Assembly: GCF_900230255.1 (NCBI RefSeq)
Contig: NZ_OCNJ01000008.1
Location: forward strand, 62,001 to 126,000
DNA: 64,000 bases
Reading direction: 5' to 3'
Source: Caenispirillum bisanense
Lineage (GTDB): Bacteria; Pseudomonadota; Alphaproteobacteria; Rhodospirillales; Rhodospirillaceae
Shown: one piece after another, positions 50,915 through 60,038 of the stretch
Position numbering within the stretch: the first letter of the stretch is position 1
Layout: each line of letters opens with the position of its first letter
Translations under genes and position numbers: made by a program
The notes under the pieces: generated by a model
What the model was told of the DNA's origin: nothing
The model's input: the letters and a program-made list of their open reading frames with translations, nothing else
Database searches by the model: none

Positions 50915-53900
50915 ATGGTCATGACCCACGTTCCCGATGCCGCCGTCGCCGCTTCCACCCCGCCGTGGGCACAGGCGCGTCCGGAGATGATGGAGCCGGA
51001 ACGGCTGGTGCCGCCGGATTCCTGGGTCGGCCACATCCCCTTCATGTTCTGGCTGATGGAGCGCAGCAGGCCGCGGCGCTTTGTCGAGCTCGGGGTGCAC
51101 ACCGGCAATTCCTACTGCGCCGTCGCGCAGGCGGTCACCCGCTTCGGCCTCGGCACCGAATGCTTCGGCGTCGACCACTGGATGGGCGACCCGCAGGCCG
51201 GGCACTACGGCGAAGACGTCTTCGCCGACCTGCGGGCCTGGCACGACCCGCGCTACGGCGCCTTCTCGCGGCTGCTGCGCATGAGCTTCGAGGATGCTCG
51301 CGACCACGTCGCCGACGGCACGGTCGACCTGCTGCACATCGACGGCCTGCATACCTACGAAGCCGTGCGGACCGACTTCGAGACATGGTTCGCGAAGATG
51401 AGCGACCGCTGCATCGTCCTGTTCCACGACACCAACGTGCGCGCCGGCGACTTCGGGGTGTGGCGATACTGGAAGGAAATCCAGGCGCGCTACCCCACTT
51501 TCGAGTTCCTCCACAGCAACGGGCTCGGCGTTGCCTACACCGGCAGCCGGCCGCTGCAGGACCCGGACCTCGCCGCCCTGTTCGCCGCCGACTCCCCGGT
51601 GGAGGAGGTCAACGCCCGCCGCCGCTACTTCGCGCGCCTGGGCGACGGACTGACGGCCCGCGTACAGCTGACGGAAACCCGTCGGCGCGGCGAGACCGTG
51701 GCGCGCGACCTGGCACGAGCGCACCACGTCCTGGCCGAGATCGACCGCGACCGCCTCGGGGTGCGCAAGGACCGCGAACACTGGATGGAGCGGGCCAAGA
51801 TCGCCGACCGGTGGGAACGGCTGGCGCTGCACTTCGGCGAGGCCCTGCACGTCAACCTCGACGAGGTCGCCGAAGCCATCCGCCGCCTGTACAACGCCGG
51901 CAACCCGCAGGCCATGCAGGATCGCCGGATACTCCAGCGCACGCTGACGCGCCTCGTGCGCGAGGGCCGGGTGGAGGTCGGGCTGGAGGATCGCGCCCGT
52001 GCAGCCCTGCGCCGGGCCCGCCGCCGGCTCTCGGCCGCGCCCCAGGATGCCGCCAGCCCCGCTGCGGCGGCCGAGGGCGATCCGGTGCTGGCGCAGATGC
52101 GTGCCTCCGGCCTGTTCGACGACAGCCATTACGCCCTGACCGACCAAGCGCGGTCGGAAGGCTGGGATCCGCTGGAGCACTACCTGGAGATCGGCGAGCA
52201 CCTTGGGATCGCGCCGTCCGCCTTGTTCGAGCCCGAGTACTATGCCCGCCGCCATCCCGACGTGGCTGCCTCGGGCGTCGGGCTCCTGCGGCACTATGCC
52301 TGCTTCGGACGCGCCGAAGGCCGCCACGGAGTGTCGCCGGCCCGCCGCATGACCATTCCCGCTCTGCCGTCGACCGAGCGGCCGCGGGTGCTGCTGCTGC
52401 TGCACGAGGCGTCCCGCACCGGGGCGCCGATCCTGGGCTGGAACCTGGCGCTCAAGCTGCGTGACAGTCACGAGGTGGTCGTCTTCCTGAAGAAGGGAGG
52501 CGAGTTGCGCGCCGCCTTCGAAGGCCTCGGCAGCGCCGTGGTCGAGATGCCGGCCGAGGACGCCATCCTGCGCCCCGACGTGGAGGCGGTGGCCCATCGC
52601 CTCGCCGCCGAGATCCGCCCTGCCTACGCCATCGCCAACACGGCCGAGGTGCGCGGCTTCATCCCGGGGCTGGTCGCCGCCGGCATCGGGGTCGTCAGCC
52701 TGATCCACGAGTTCTCGGCCTACGTGCGGCCGAAGAACGAGGTCTACGACGTGCTCGCCTGGGCCCACCGGGTGGTGTTTCCGGCCCGGGCGGTCTCCGA
52801 TTCCTTCGCCCATGAACATCCCTACCTGGCCCAGCGGCGTATCGAGATCCTGCCGCAGGGCCTGCCGGCGCTGCCGCCGCGTCCGGAGGACGCCTTCGGC
52901 GCCGAGCAGTATTCCGCCGAGGTGAAGCGCCTGCTGCGGCCCAAGGGCAGCGACGGCGACCTGCTGGTGGTGGGCATGGGCCGCGTGCAGTTCCGCAAGG
53001 GCGTCGACCTCTTCCTCATGGCTGCCGCCGCCGTGCTGCGGGCCCGACCCGAGGCGGCCGTGCGCTTCGTCTGGGTGGGTGGCGGGCTCGACCCCGCCGA
53101 CACCCACGAGTTCCCGAGTGCGCTGACCGACCAGTTGGGCCGCGCCTCCCTCGGCGACCGTTTCGCCATGGTCGGCGAGTTGGAGAACCTGGGCGAGGTC
53201 TACCGCCAGACCGACGTGCTGGCGCTGACCTCGCGCCTCGACCCCATGCCCAACACCGCCATCGAGGCGATGCTGGAAGGGGTTCCCGTCGTCTGCTTCG
53301 ACCGCGCCAGCGGCATCGCCGAGCTGCTGGCGAGCGAGCCCCGCACCGCCGGCCTCGTCGCCCCCTACCTCGATGCCGCCGGAATGGCCGACGTCATCCT
53401 GCGCCTGCTCGACGATCGCGCGCAGCTCCACGGCCTCGGCGAGGCGGCGCGCGAGCTGGCGACCGCCACCTTCGACATGGACCGTTACGTCCGCGACCTC
53501 GTCCGCCTGGGCGGCGAGGCCGCCGCCGACGCCGCGGCCGTGGCGCGGGACCGATCGGTCATCCTCGAGGCCGGTACCGAGGCCTTCGACGCCGGCGTCT
53601 ACATCGGTGCCCATGCCGATCAGGTCTCGCACGAGGCCGCCGTACAGGCCTATCTGGTGCGCAGCCGCATCGCCAGGCCCGGCCCCGACGGATCGCCGCC
53701 GGTGGGCCTGCGCCGCCCGCGTAGCGGCTTCAACCCGCTGGTCTACGCCGAGGACGTGCTGGCGGGAGTGCGGGAGACCGACCCGCTCGCCCACTGGCTC
53801 GCCGCCGGCCGTCCGGCGGGACGCTGGACGCCACCGACGGTGACCATCGCACCCGAGACTGCCGTCGCCCCGTCGGCCGGCGGCCAGAAGATCCTTCTGC

Positions 53901-54601
53901 ACGGTCATTTCCACTACGTCGACCTGATCGCCGATCTGCTCTCCCGACTGACCGCCAACGACCTGGCCTGCGACCTCGTCCTGACCACGGCGGACGAGGA
54001 TCGCGCCGCGGTTCTGCGGCAGGCCGTCGCGGGGTGGGAGCGCGGCACCGCCGTCGTGCGCGCCGTCGGCAACCGCGGCCGCGACATCGGCGCGTTCCTC
54101 ACCGGCGTCGCCGATCTCGTCGCGAACTACGACATCGTCGGGCACGTCCACGGCAAGAAGTCGCTCCGCCTCGGCGGCGGCGACGGCGACGTGTGGCGCG
54201 ACTTCCTGTGGGAAACCCTGATCGGCGGGAAGGCGCGGGCCGCCGACGCCTGCGTAGCCGCCCTCGCCGCCGATGGACGCCTCGGTGTGGTGTTTCCCGA
54301 GGACCCCAACCTGTGCGGCTGGGACGGCAATGCCGCGCTCGCCCGGGTCCTGGCTGCCCGCATGGGCCGCAACACGCCGCTGCCGGCCGCCTTCGACTGG
54401 CCCGTCGGCACCATGTTCTGGGCGCGCCGCGAGGCGCTGGCACCGCTGTTCGCCCTGGACCTGCAGTGGGGCGACTATCCCGAGGAGCCCGTGCCCGAAG
54501 ACGGCACCATCCTGCACGCCCTCGAGCGCCTGATCCCGCTGGCCGCGGAGCAGGCCGGCTTCGCCTATGCCACCAGCCACCTGCCGGGGGTCACCCGATG
54601 A
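50915..54601 (+). CDS. Methyltransferase-NPDV-GT4-RgpF-like multidomain glycan enzyme
   Basis: 1,228 residues from ATG 50915 (ATG 50921 is equally possible). Residues ~45-225 are a class I SAM methyltransferase of the Methyltransf_24/CmcI type ('RFVELGVHTGNSYCAVAQAV', 'LLHIDGLHTYEAV', 'LFHDTNVR'). Residues ~280-385 form a charged helical linker. Two NPDV-like modules follow (~401-476; 'FDDSHYALTDQ', 'FEPEYYARRHPDVAASG'). A GT4 domain occupies ~490-875 ('LLLHEASRTGAPILGWNLAL', 'GRVQFRKGVDLFL', E-x7-E region 'PMPNTAIEAMLEGVP'). Another module-like stretch lies at ~930-970. Residues ~980-1228 resemble rhamnan-synthesis protein RgpF ('AVGNRGRDIGAFL', 'GHVHGKKSL'). Cytoplasmic. It may add and cap rhamnose-containing glycan exported by wzm/wzt. 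Confidence 0.85.
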   Translation: MVMTHVPDAAVAASTPPWAQARPEMMEPERLVPPDSWVGHIPFMFWLMERSRPRRFVELGVHTGNSYCAVAQAVTRFGLGTECFGVDHWMGDPQAGHYGEDVFADLRAWHDPRYGAFSRLLRMSFEDARDHVADGTVDLLHIDGLHTYEAVRTDFETWFAKMSDRCIVLFHDTNVRAGDFGVWRYWKEIQARYPTFEFLHSNGLGVAYTGSRPLQDPDLAALFAADSPVEEVNARRRYFARLGDGLTARVQLTETRRRGETVARDLARAHHVLAEIDRDRLGVRKDREHWMERAKIADRWERLALHFGEALHVNLDEVAEAIRRLYNAGNPQAMQDRRILQRTLTRLVREGRVEVGLEDRARAALRRARRRLSAAPQDAASPAAAAEGDPVLAQMRASGLFDDSHYALTDQARSEGWDPLEHYLEIGEHLGIAPSALFEPEYYARRHPDVAASGVGLLRHYACFGRAEGRHGVSPARRMTIPALPSTERPRVLLLLHEASRTGAPILGWNLALKLRDSHEVVVFLKKGGELRAAFEGLGSAVVEMPAEDAILRPDVEAVAHRLAAEIRPAYAIANTAEVRGFIPGLVAAGIGVVSLIHEFSAYVRPKNEVYDVLAWAHRVVFPARAVSDSFAHEHPYLAQRRIEILPQGLPALPPRPEDAFGAEQYSAEVKRLLRPKGSDGDLLVVGMGRVQFRKGVDLFLMAAAAVLRARPEAAVRFVWVGGGLDPADTHEFPSALTDQLGRASLGDRFAMVGELENLGEVYRQTDVLALTSRLDPMPNTAIEAMLEGVPVVCFDRASGIAELLASEPRTAGLVAPYLDAAGMADVILRLLDDRAQLHGLGEAARELATATFDMDRYVRDLVRLGGEAAADAAAVARDRSVILEAGTEAFDAGVYIGAHADQVSHEAAVQAYLVRSRIARPGPDGSPPVGLRRPRSGFNPLVYAEDVLAGVRETDPLAHWLAAGRPAGRWTPPTVTIAPETAVAPSAGGQKILLHGHFHYVDLIADLLSRLTANDLACDLVLTTADEDRAAVLRQAVAGWERGTAVVRAVGNRGRDIGAFLTGVADLVANYDIVGHVHGKKSLRLGGGDGDVWRDFLWETLIGGKARAADACVAALAADGRLGVVFPEDPNLCGWDGNAALARVLAARMGRNTPLPAAFDWPVGTMFWARREALAPLFALDLQWGDYPEEPVPEDGTILHALERLIPLAAEQAGFAYATSHLPGVTR

Positions 54602-55557
54602 CGCGTCACCTCGTTCTCGGCGGTTGCGGCTTCATCGGTCGCCACCTCGCCCTCGCCCTCGCCCGCCGCGGTGACCCTGTGGTCGTCGCCGACATCATGC
54701 CACCGCCGCCGGAGCTGGGCGAGGCCGGCATCGAGTACCGGGCTGTCGAGCCCGGCGAGCCGGCATGGGAACCCCTTATCGACGGCTGCGAGGTGATCCA
54801 CCACTACGCCTGGACCACAGTCCCCGCCACTGCCAACGACGACCCGCTCGGCGATCTCGACGCCAACCTGCGCAATACCGTGCGCCTGCTGGAGACGTTG
54901 CGGCGCGAAGGCGGCCGGCGGTTGCTGTTCTCGTCCTCAGGCGGAACGGTCTACGGCCGCCTGACGCAGACGCCGGTGCCCGAGACGCACGCCTTCGCTC
55001 CCATCACCGCCTATGGCGCCTCCAAGGCGGCGGCGGAGATCTACATGGGGTTCTATCACGGCTGCCACGGGCTGGACTGCCGCGTCGCGCGCATCTCCAA
55101 CCCCTTCGGTGCCGGCCAGGACCCGCGCCGCAAGCAGGGCGCCGCAAGCGCCTTCCTGTTCCAGACATTGGCGGGCGAAGAGATCACCATCTGGGGCGAC
55201 GGTTCGGTGGTGCGCGACTACATTCACATCGCCGACCTGGTGGAGGGCCTGCTGGCCGTCGCCGACGCGCCGGTGCCCACGGCCGCCGCCGCCGCCATGC
55301 CGGTCTACAACATCGGCAGCGGCGTCGGCGTGTCGCTCAACGGCATCGTCGACGTGCTGCGCTCGCGCCTGCACCTCGACCCCACCGTCACCTATCTGCC
55401 GGGCCGCCCCTTTGACGTGCCCGTCAGCGTACTCGACATCAGCCGCGCCGCGGTCGAACTGAACTGGCGCCCGCGCCTGTCCTTCGCCGACGGCTGCGCC
55501 CGCATGCTCGCCGATCTGCGGCGCGGGCAGACCTCCTTCTCGACGCTGTTGGACTAG
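54598..55557 (+). CDS. NAD-dependent sugar epimerase/dehydratase
   Basis: 319 residues, ATG overlapping the previous stop (ATGA at 54598-54601). GGCGFIGR (residues ~8-15) is the Rossmann motif, 'LFSSSGGTVYG' the Ser region and 'AYGASKAAAE' the YxxxK pair; 'RISNPFGAGQDP' and 'IWGDGSVVRDYIHIADLV' are typical of UDP-glucose/UDP-GlcNAc 4-epimerases and related enzymes. It belongs to the wzm-wzt operon and would supply a nucleotide sugar for the glycosyltransferases around it. Substrate not determinable. Confidence 0.87.
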   Translation: MTRHLVLGGCGFIGRHLALALARRGDPVVVADIMPPPPELGEAGIEYRAVEPGEPAWEPLIDGCEVIHHYAWTTVPATANDDPLGDLDANLRNTVRLLETLRREGGRRLLFSSSGGTVYGRLTQTPVPETHAFAPITAYGASKAAAEIYMGFYHGCHGLDCRVARISNPFGAGQDPRRKQGAASAFLFQTLAGEEITIWGDGSVVRDYIHIADLVEGLLAVADAPVPTAAAAAMPVYNIGSGVGVSLNGIVDVLRSRLHLDPTVTYLPGRPFDVPVSVLDISRAAVELNWRPRLSFADGCARMLADLRRGQTSFSTLLD

Positions 55558-55566
55558 GATCGCCGC

Positions 55567-57750
55567 ATGCCGAACACGCCGCTCGTCTCCGTGGTGATGC
55601 CGGTCTACAACCACGAACGCTATGTGATCGACGCCATCCGCTCGGTGTTCGACCAGACGTGGCGGCCGCTCGAACTGATCATGATCGACGACGGCTCGAC
55701 CGACGGCAGCGCCGCGGCGATCCGCCGCTTCCTCGCCGACACGCCGGCGCCCGAGGGAGTGACGGTGTCCTTCGACTCGCGCCCCAACAAGGGCGCCCAC
55801 ACCACCATCAACGAGGGATTGGCGAAGGCCGCCGGCACCTACATCGCCGTCCTCAACTCCGACGACGCCTACCTGCCCGAACGTCTCGCGAAGTGCGTGC
55901 GGGCGGCGCAGGAGCACGCGGCGCGGCTGATCTTCACCTACGTCGACCCCATCGACGACGACGGTGCACCGCTGCCCCAGGGCCACCGCTGGCGGTCGTG
56001 GTACGCCGACGTGATGCTGGAGGAGATGGAACTGTCGCCCAGCATCTCCACCCTGCTGCTGCGCTACAACGTCGGCATCTCCACCGGCAACTTCGTCTTC
56101 CACCGGTCGCTGCTCGACGACATCGGGCCCTTCGCCGATTTCCGCTACGCCCACGACGTCGACTTCCTGCTGCGCGCCTGCTTCCTGGAAGAGCCGGTGA
56201 TCCTGCGCGAGAAGCTCTACCGCTACCGCGTCCACGCCAGCAACACCATCGCCGAGAGCGACGACCGCATCACCGACGAGTATGCCGAGATCGTGCGCCG
56301 CTACCTCGCGCGCACGCTGGCGGAGCCGCCGGTCAACCCCGTCGCGCCCAGCTTCGACAACTGGACGTGGTCGCTGGCCGCCGCGCCGTGGCCGCCGCAC
56401 CTCGGCCGGGCCATGGACCGCCTGCTGACACCGCCGCCGGCGCCACGCGGACCGGCGCGTCCGGCCGCCGCCACCGCGCCGGAACGGGTGCGGGCGCCGC
56501 AGGGGGCGCCGCACGTCACCCTGGTCACCCACGAGCTGAGCTACACCGGCGCGCCGGTCCTGCTGCGCGACGTCGGCGCCGCCCTGCACGGACACGGTGT
56601 CGCCACCAGCGTCATCAGCCTCACGCCGGGTCCCCTGGCCGCCGACTTCGCGACCATGGGCAGCCCGGTGGTGCAGGAAAGCCGGCTGGCACGCACGCTC
56701 ACCAGTGCCGGCAACTTCCTCGCGCGCCAGACCCAGCACCCGCGCATGCCGGCCCCGCTCGGCAAAGGCCTGCGCGCCGTGGCCCGGGTGTCCGACGCCG
56801 TCGGGCATCGCCTGCGCATCCGCACCTACATGGCGGCGGCGGAAGGCACCCTGCTCATCAACTCCTTCGCCTGCTGGCCGCTCGCCCTGGCGCTGCTGAA
56901 GCGCTGGCGCGGCCGCGCTTTCTGGTACATCCACGAGACCTACGAGCCGGGCCTCATCATGCGCAGCGGCGCCATGCACGATCGCCTGCGAGCCCTGGTG
57001 GACGACGGCCGGGTGACCCTCATGTTCGGCTCGGACGCCACGCGCGCCGTGTGGGCCGCCGCCGGCTACGACGGCATCGTGCGGTACTGGAGCGGCCTGC
57101 CCGCCGCCGGCACCGAATCGTCGCCCGACGATGCGGCGGGCCATCCCGTCGTCCTGTCGGTGCAATCCACCGGCACCCGCAAGGGGACCCGCGCCCTGAT
57201 CGAGGCCTTTGCCCTCGGCCGCCGCAAGGGCTGGATCGCCGCCGACGTGGAACTGCGCATCATCGGCTGCCACAAGCCGTCGCAGAACCCGCTCATGCGC
57301 GACCTGCTGAAGCGCGTTCACCAGCCCGATCTGCGGGGAGCCGTCAGTCTGGTGCCCGGCCAACCGCCGGCGGCGCTCGACCGCCACTACCGCGAAGCCG
57401 CCGTCTATGTGCAGTCGTCCATCATGGAATGCCTGCCGCTGGCGCTGCTCACAGCCATGGCGCACGGCCTGCCCATCGTGTCCAGCGACGCCGACGGCTG
57501 CCGCGAAGCCATCCTCGAGGGCCGCACCGGCCGTCTGGTGCCGCAGCGCCAGAGCGAGCTCATGGCGCGCGCCATCGCCGACCTGTTATCCGACCGCACC
57601 ACCGCCGCCGCCCTGGGCCGGGGCGCGCGGGACTGGTTCGTGGAACGCTTCGCCCTGGAAGCGACGGTGCCGCCCCTGGTGGAGACACTGCTTCCGGGCA
57701 ACGCCGCCATTGCTCCCGTCGGTCGGCCGGAAACCGCCCATGGGCGCTGA
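55567..57750 (+). CDS. GT2-GT4 fused glycosyltransferase
   Basis: 727 residues. Residues ~1-270 are a GT2 domain: 'VSVVMPVYNHERYV', 'IDDGSTDGSA' and the metal-binding 'LNSDDAYLP', with the acceptor-side 'DVDFLLRACF'. Residues ~315-700 are a GT4 domain opening 'VTLVTHELSYTGAPVLLRDV' and containing 'GTRKGTRALIEAF', 'SSIMECLPLALLTAMAHGLPIV' (E-x7-E like). Two sugars, or two linkages of one repeat, could be added by one polypeptide. The stop lies 11 bases inside the next gene, so expression is coupled. Confidence 0.88.
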   Translation: MPNTPLVSVVMPVYNHERYVIDAIRSVFDQTWRPLELIMIDDGSTDGSAAAIRRFLADTPAPEGVTVSFDSRPNKGAHTTINEGLAKAAGTYIAVLNSDDAYLPERLAKCVRAAQEHAARLIFTYVDPIDDDGAPLPQGHRWRSWYADVMLEEMELSPSISTLLLRYNVGISTGNFVFHRSLLDDIGPFADFRYAHDVDFLLRACFLEEPVILREKLYRYRVHASNTIAESDDRITDEYAEIVRRYLARTLAEPPVNPVAPSFDNWTWSLAAAPWPPHLGRAMDRLLTPPPAPRGPARPAAATAPERVRAPQGAPHVTLVTHELSYTGAPVLLRDVGAALHGHGVATSVISLTPGPLAADFATMGSPVVQESRLARTLTSAGNFLARQTQHPRMPAPLGKGLRAVARVSDAVGHRLRIRTYMAAAEGTLLINSFACWPLALALLKRWRGRAFWYIHETYEPGLIMRSGAMHDRLRALVDDGRVTLMFGSDATRAVWAAAGYDGIVRYWSGLPAAGTESSPDDAAGHPVVLSVQSTGTRKGTRALIEAFALGRRKGWIAADVELRIIGCHKPSQNPLMRDLLKRVHQPDLRGAVSLVPGQPPAALDRHYREAAVYVQSSIMECLPLALLTAMAHGLPIVSSDADGCREAILEGRTGRLVPQRQSELMARAIADLLSDRTTAAALGRGARDWFVERFALEATVPPLVETLLPGNAAIAPVGRPETAHGR

Positions 57751-59956
57751 GGCACCGCGCCTCCGCCCGGTGGACGTGGTGGTTCCCGTCTACCGCGGCC
57801 TCGACGAGACGCGCCGCTGCCTCGAAAGCGTGCTGGCGACGGTGCGCCCGCCCGACGGCATCGTCGTCATCGACGACTGCAGCCCCGAGCCCGAAGTCAC
57901 GCAGTGGCTTCGCGCCCTGGCGGCGCGCGAGCCGCGCCTGCGGCTGCTGCGGAACGAGGTCAACCTCGGCTTCGTCGGCACCGTCAACCGGGCCATGGCG
58001 CTGGAACCGGAGCGCGACGTCCTGCTGCTCAACAGCGACACCGAGGTGTCGGGGGACTGGCTGGCGCGGATGCAGCGAGCGGCCTATGGCGACCCGCGCA
58101 TCGCTACGGTGACACCGTTCTCCAACAACGCCACCATCTGCAGCTGGCCGCGGTTCTGCGCCGACAACGCCCTGCCGCCCGGCATCGGGCGGGAGGAGCT
58201 TCACACAGCCTTCGCCGCCGCCAACGACGGCGCGATCATCGACGTGCCGACGGGTGTCGGCTTCGCCATGTACATCCGGCGCGACGCCCTCGACGCGCTC
58301 GGCCTGTTCGACGCCGAGGCCTTCGGCAAGGGGTACGGCGAGGAGAACGACTTCTGCCGGCGCGCCGCCAAGGCCGGCTGGCGCAACGTGCTGCTGGCCG
58401 ACACCTTCGTCTACCACGCCGGTGCCGTCAGCTTCGGCGTCGATGCCGCGCGGCTCGATACCGCCACCAAGGCGCTACTCAAGCTGCACCCCGAATACCT
58501 GCAGGAAGTGCGCCGCTTCGTCGAGGCCGATCCGGCGCTGCCATGGCGCTGGCGGGCGGCCCTGTCGGTCATGCGCCACGGTCACCTGCCCGTGGTGCTG
58601 TTCGTCGTCCACCGGCGCGGCGGCGGCACCCTGGTGCACGTGGAGGACCTCGCCCGCCGGCTGGAAGGCCGGACATGGCCGCTGATCCTGGCGCAGGGCG
58701 ACTGGAATGCGGTCGACCTCACCCTGCCGGCCGGGCTCGGCGGCACGGTGCTGCCCTTCGACCCCGCCGACGAGTGGGACGAACTGGTGGCGATCCTGCG
58801 CCACGTCGGCGTCGACCGCATGCACATCCACCACCTGCTCGACATCCCCGAGCGGGTGCTGGACCTGCCACAGACCCTGGGTGTGCCCTTCGATTTCACG
58901 GCCCACGACTTCTATGCCGGCTGCCCGCGGGTCGCTCTCGGCGGCACCGACGAGCAGTTCTGCGGCCAGCCCGACGTCGCCGGCTGCAACGCCTGTCTGG
59001 CGGCGCCGCCGCGCGCCCCCGTCGGAGACGTCGCCGCTTGGCGCCGTGCCACCGCCACCCGCCTCGGCCGCGCGGAGCGTCGTTTCGCCCCCCATCACGA
59101 TGCCGCCCGCCGCCTCCAGGCGATGGTGCCGGAGCTGACGTTCCGGCCAGTCCCGCACCCCGATGCGGCCGGGCTCGCCGCCGCTCCGCCGCCCCGGCTG
59201 ATCCTGCCGCCGCCGGGAGAACGCCTGCGCGTCGTCGTCCTGGGCGCCCTGAGCCGCCTCAAAGGCGCCGACCTCATCGAGGCGACGGCCCTGGAAGCCG
59301 CCCGCCGCGACCTGCCGGTGGAGTTCCACCACCTCGGCTACGCCTACCGCACGCTGAACCGCGCCGGAGGCCGCCTGATCCAGCACGGCCGCTATCGGCA
59401 GGACGAGGTGGAGAAACGGCTCGCCGCCATCGCACCGCATGTCGCCTGGTTGCCCGCGTGTGTGCCGGAAACCTACAGCTACACCCTGAGCGAGGTGATC
59501 CACATGGGATTGCCGGTGGTGGTGAGCGACCTCGGGGCGCCGCCGGACCGCGTCGCCGGCCGTTCCGCGTCGTGGGTCCTGCCCTGGTCGGTGACGCCGG
59601 CGGAAGCAGCCGATTTCCTGGTTTCCCTGCGAGAGTCGCCGCCGCCGCCGGAACCGCGGCGCCCGCTGCCACCGCTGCCCGACACCTTCTACGACGAAGC
59701 CTATCTGGCCGAGACGGGCCTGCCGGGCGCCCGCCCGCCGCGATCGGCCGAGGCACCCCCGCCGGCCGTGCTGCGCGGCCTCGCCCTGGCCCGCGCCCGC
59801 GCCGCCCGCCGCGAGGCCCTGCAGGGGGTGGCGGCCCTGCGGCAGCGGCTGTGGCGCATCATGGTCGTCACCCTGTCCCACCCCGCCTTCGGGCGGCTGG
59901 TCCGGCACATCCCCCTCGCGACGCGCGAATGGGTCAAGCGGCTCATCAAGGGTTAG
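57740..59956 (+). CDS. GT2-GT4 fused glycosyltransferase with Cys-rich insertion
   Basis: 738 residues from ATG 57740. Residues ~10-270 are a GT2 of the GlcNAc/rhamnosyl type ('VDVVVPVYRGLDETRRCL', 'NEVNLGFVGTVNRAM', 'LLNSDTEVSGDWLARM', 'FGKGYGEENDFC'). Residues ~290-690 are a GT4-like domain with 'LFVVHRRGGGTLVHVEDLA' and 'AHDFYAGCPRV' plus a cysteine cluster (C..C in 'QFCGQPDVAGCNACL'), a pattern seen in some polysaccharide GT4 proteins and suggestive of a structural metal site. 'ALSRLKGADLI' begins the nucleotide-sugar domain. It ends 46 bases before the next gene's first ATG. Same cluster as the other large GTs. Confidence 0.87.
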   Translation: MGAEAPRLRPVDVVVPVYRGLDETRRCLESVLATVRPPDGIVVIDDCSPEPEVTQWLRALAAREPRLRLLRNEVNLGFVGTVNRAMALEPERDVLLLNSDTEVSGDWLARMQRAAYGDPRIATVTPFSNNATICSWPRFCADNALPPGIGREELHTAFAAANDGAIIDVPTGVGFAMYIRRDALDALGLFDAEAFGKGYGEENDFCRRAAKAGWRNVLLADTFVYHAGAVSFGVDAARLDTATKALLKLHPEYLQEVRRFVEADPALPWRWRAALSVMRHGHLPVVLFVVHRRGGGTLVHVEDLARRLEGRTWPLILAQGDWNAVDLTLPAGLGGTVLPFDPADEWDELVAILRHVGVDRMHIHHLLDIPERVLDLPQTLGVPFDFTAHDFYAGCPRVALGGTDEQFCGQPDVAGCNACLAAPPRAPVGDVAAWRRATATRLGRAERRFAPHHDAARRLQAMVPELTFRPVPHPDAAGLAAAPPPRLILPPPGERLRVVVLGALSRLKGADLIEATALEAARRDLPVEFHHLGYAYRTLNRAGGRLIQHGRYRQDEVEKRLAAIAPHVAWLPACVPETYSYTLSEVIHMGLPVVVSDLGAPPDRVAGRSASWVLPWSVTPAEAADFLVSLRESPPPPEPRRPLPPLPDTFYDEAYLAETGLPGARPPRSAEAPPPAVLRGLALARARAARREALQGVAALRQRLWRIMVVTLSHPAFGRLVRHIPLATREWVKRLIKG

Positions 59957-60038
59957 GCGAAGCAGGTCCATTTCCGTTGCGTCGTACAGCCACTCGCCTA
60001 TCATGACGCCCGCTGAGCAAGGCGTGCAGAGGGGCACC

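Noticed and set aside
60003-60038. ATG 60003 as start of the methyltransferase
   Set aside because: It adds 12 residues and lacks the AGAGGGG site that precedes ATG 60039, which also gives the expected N-terminus.
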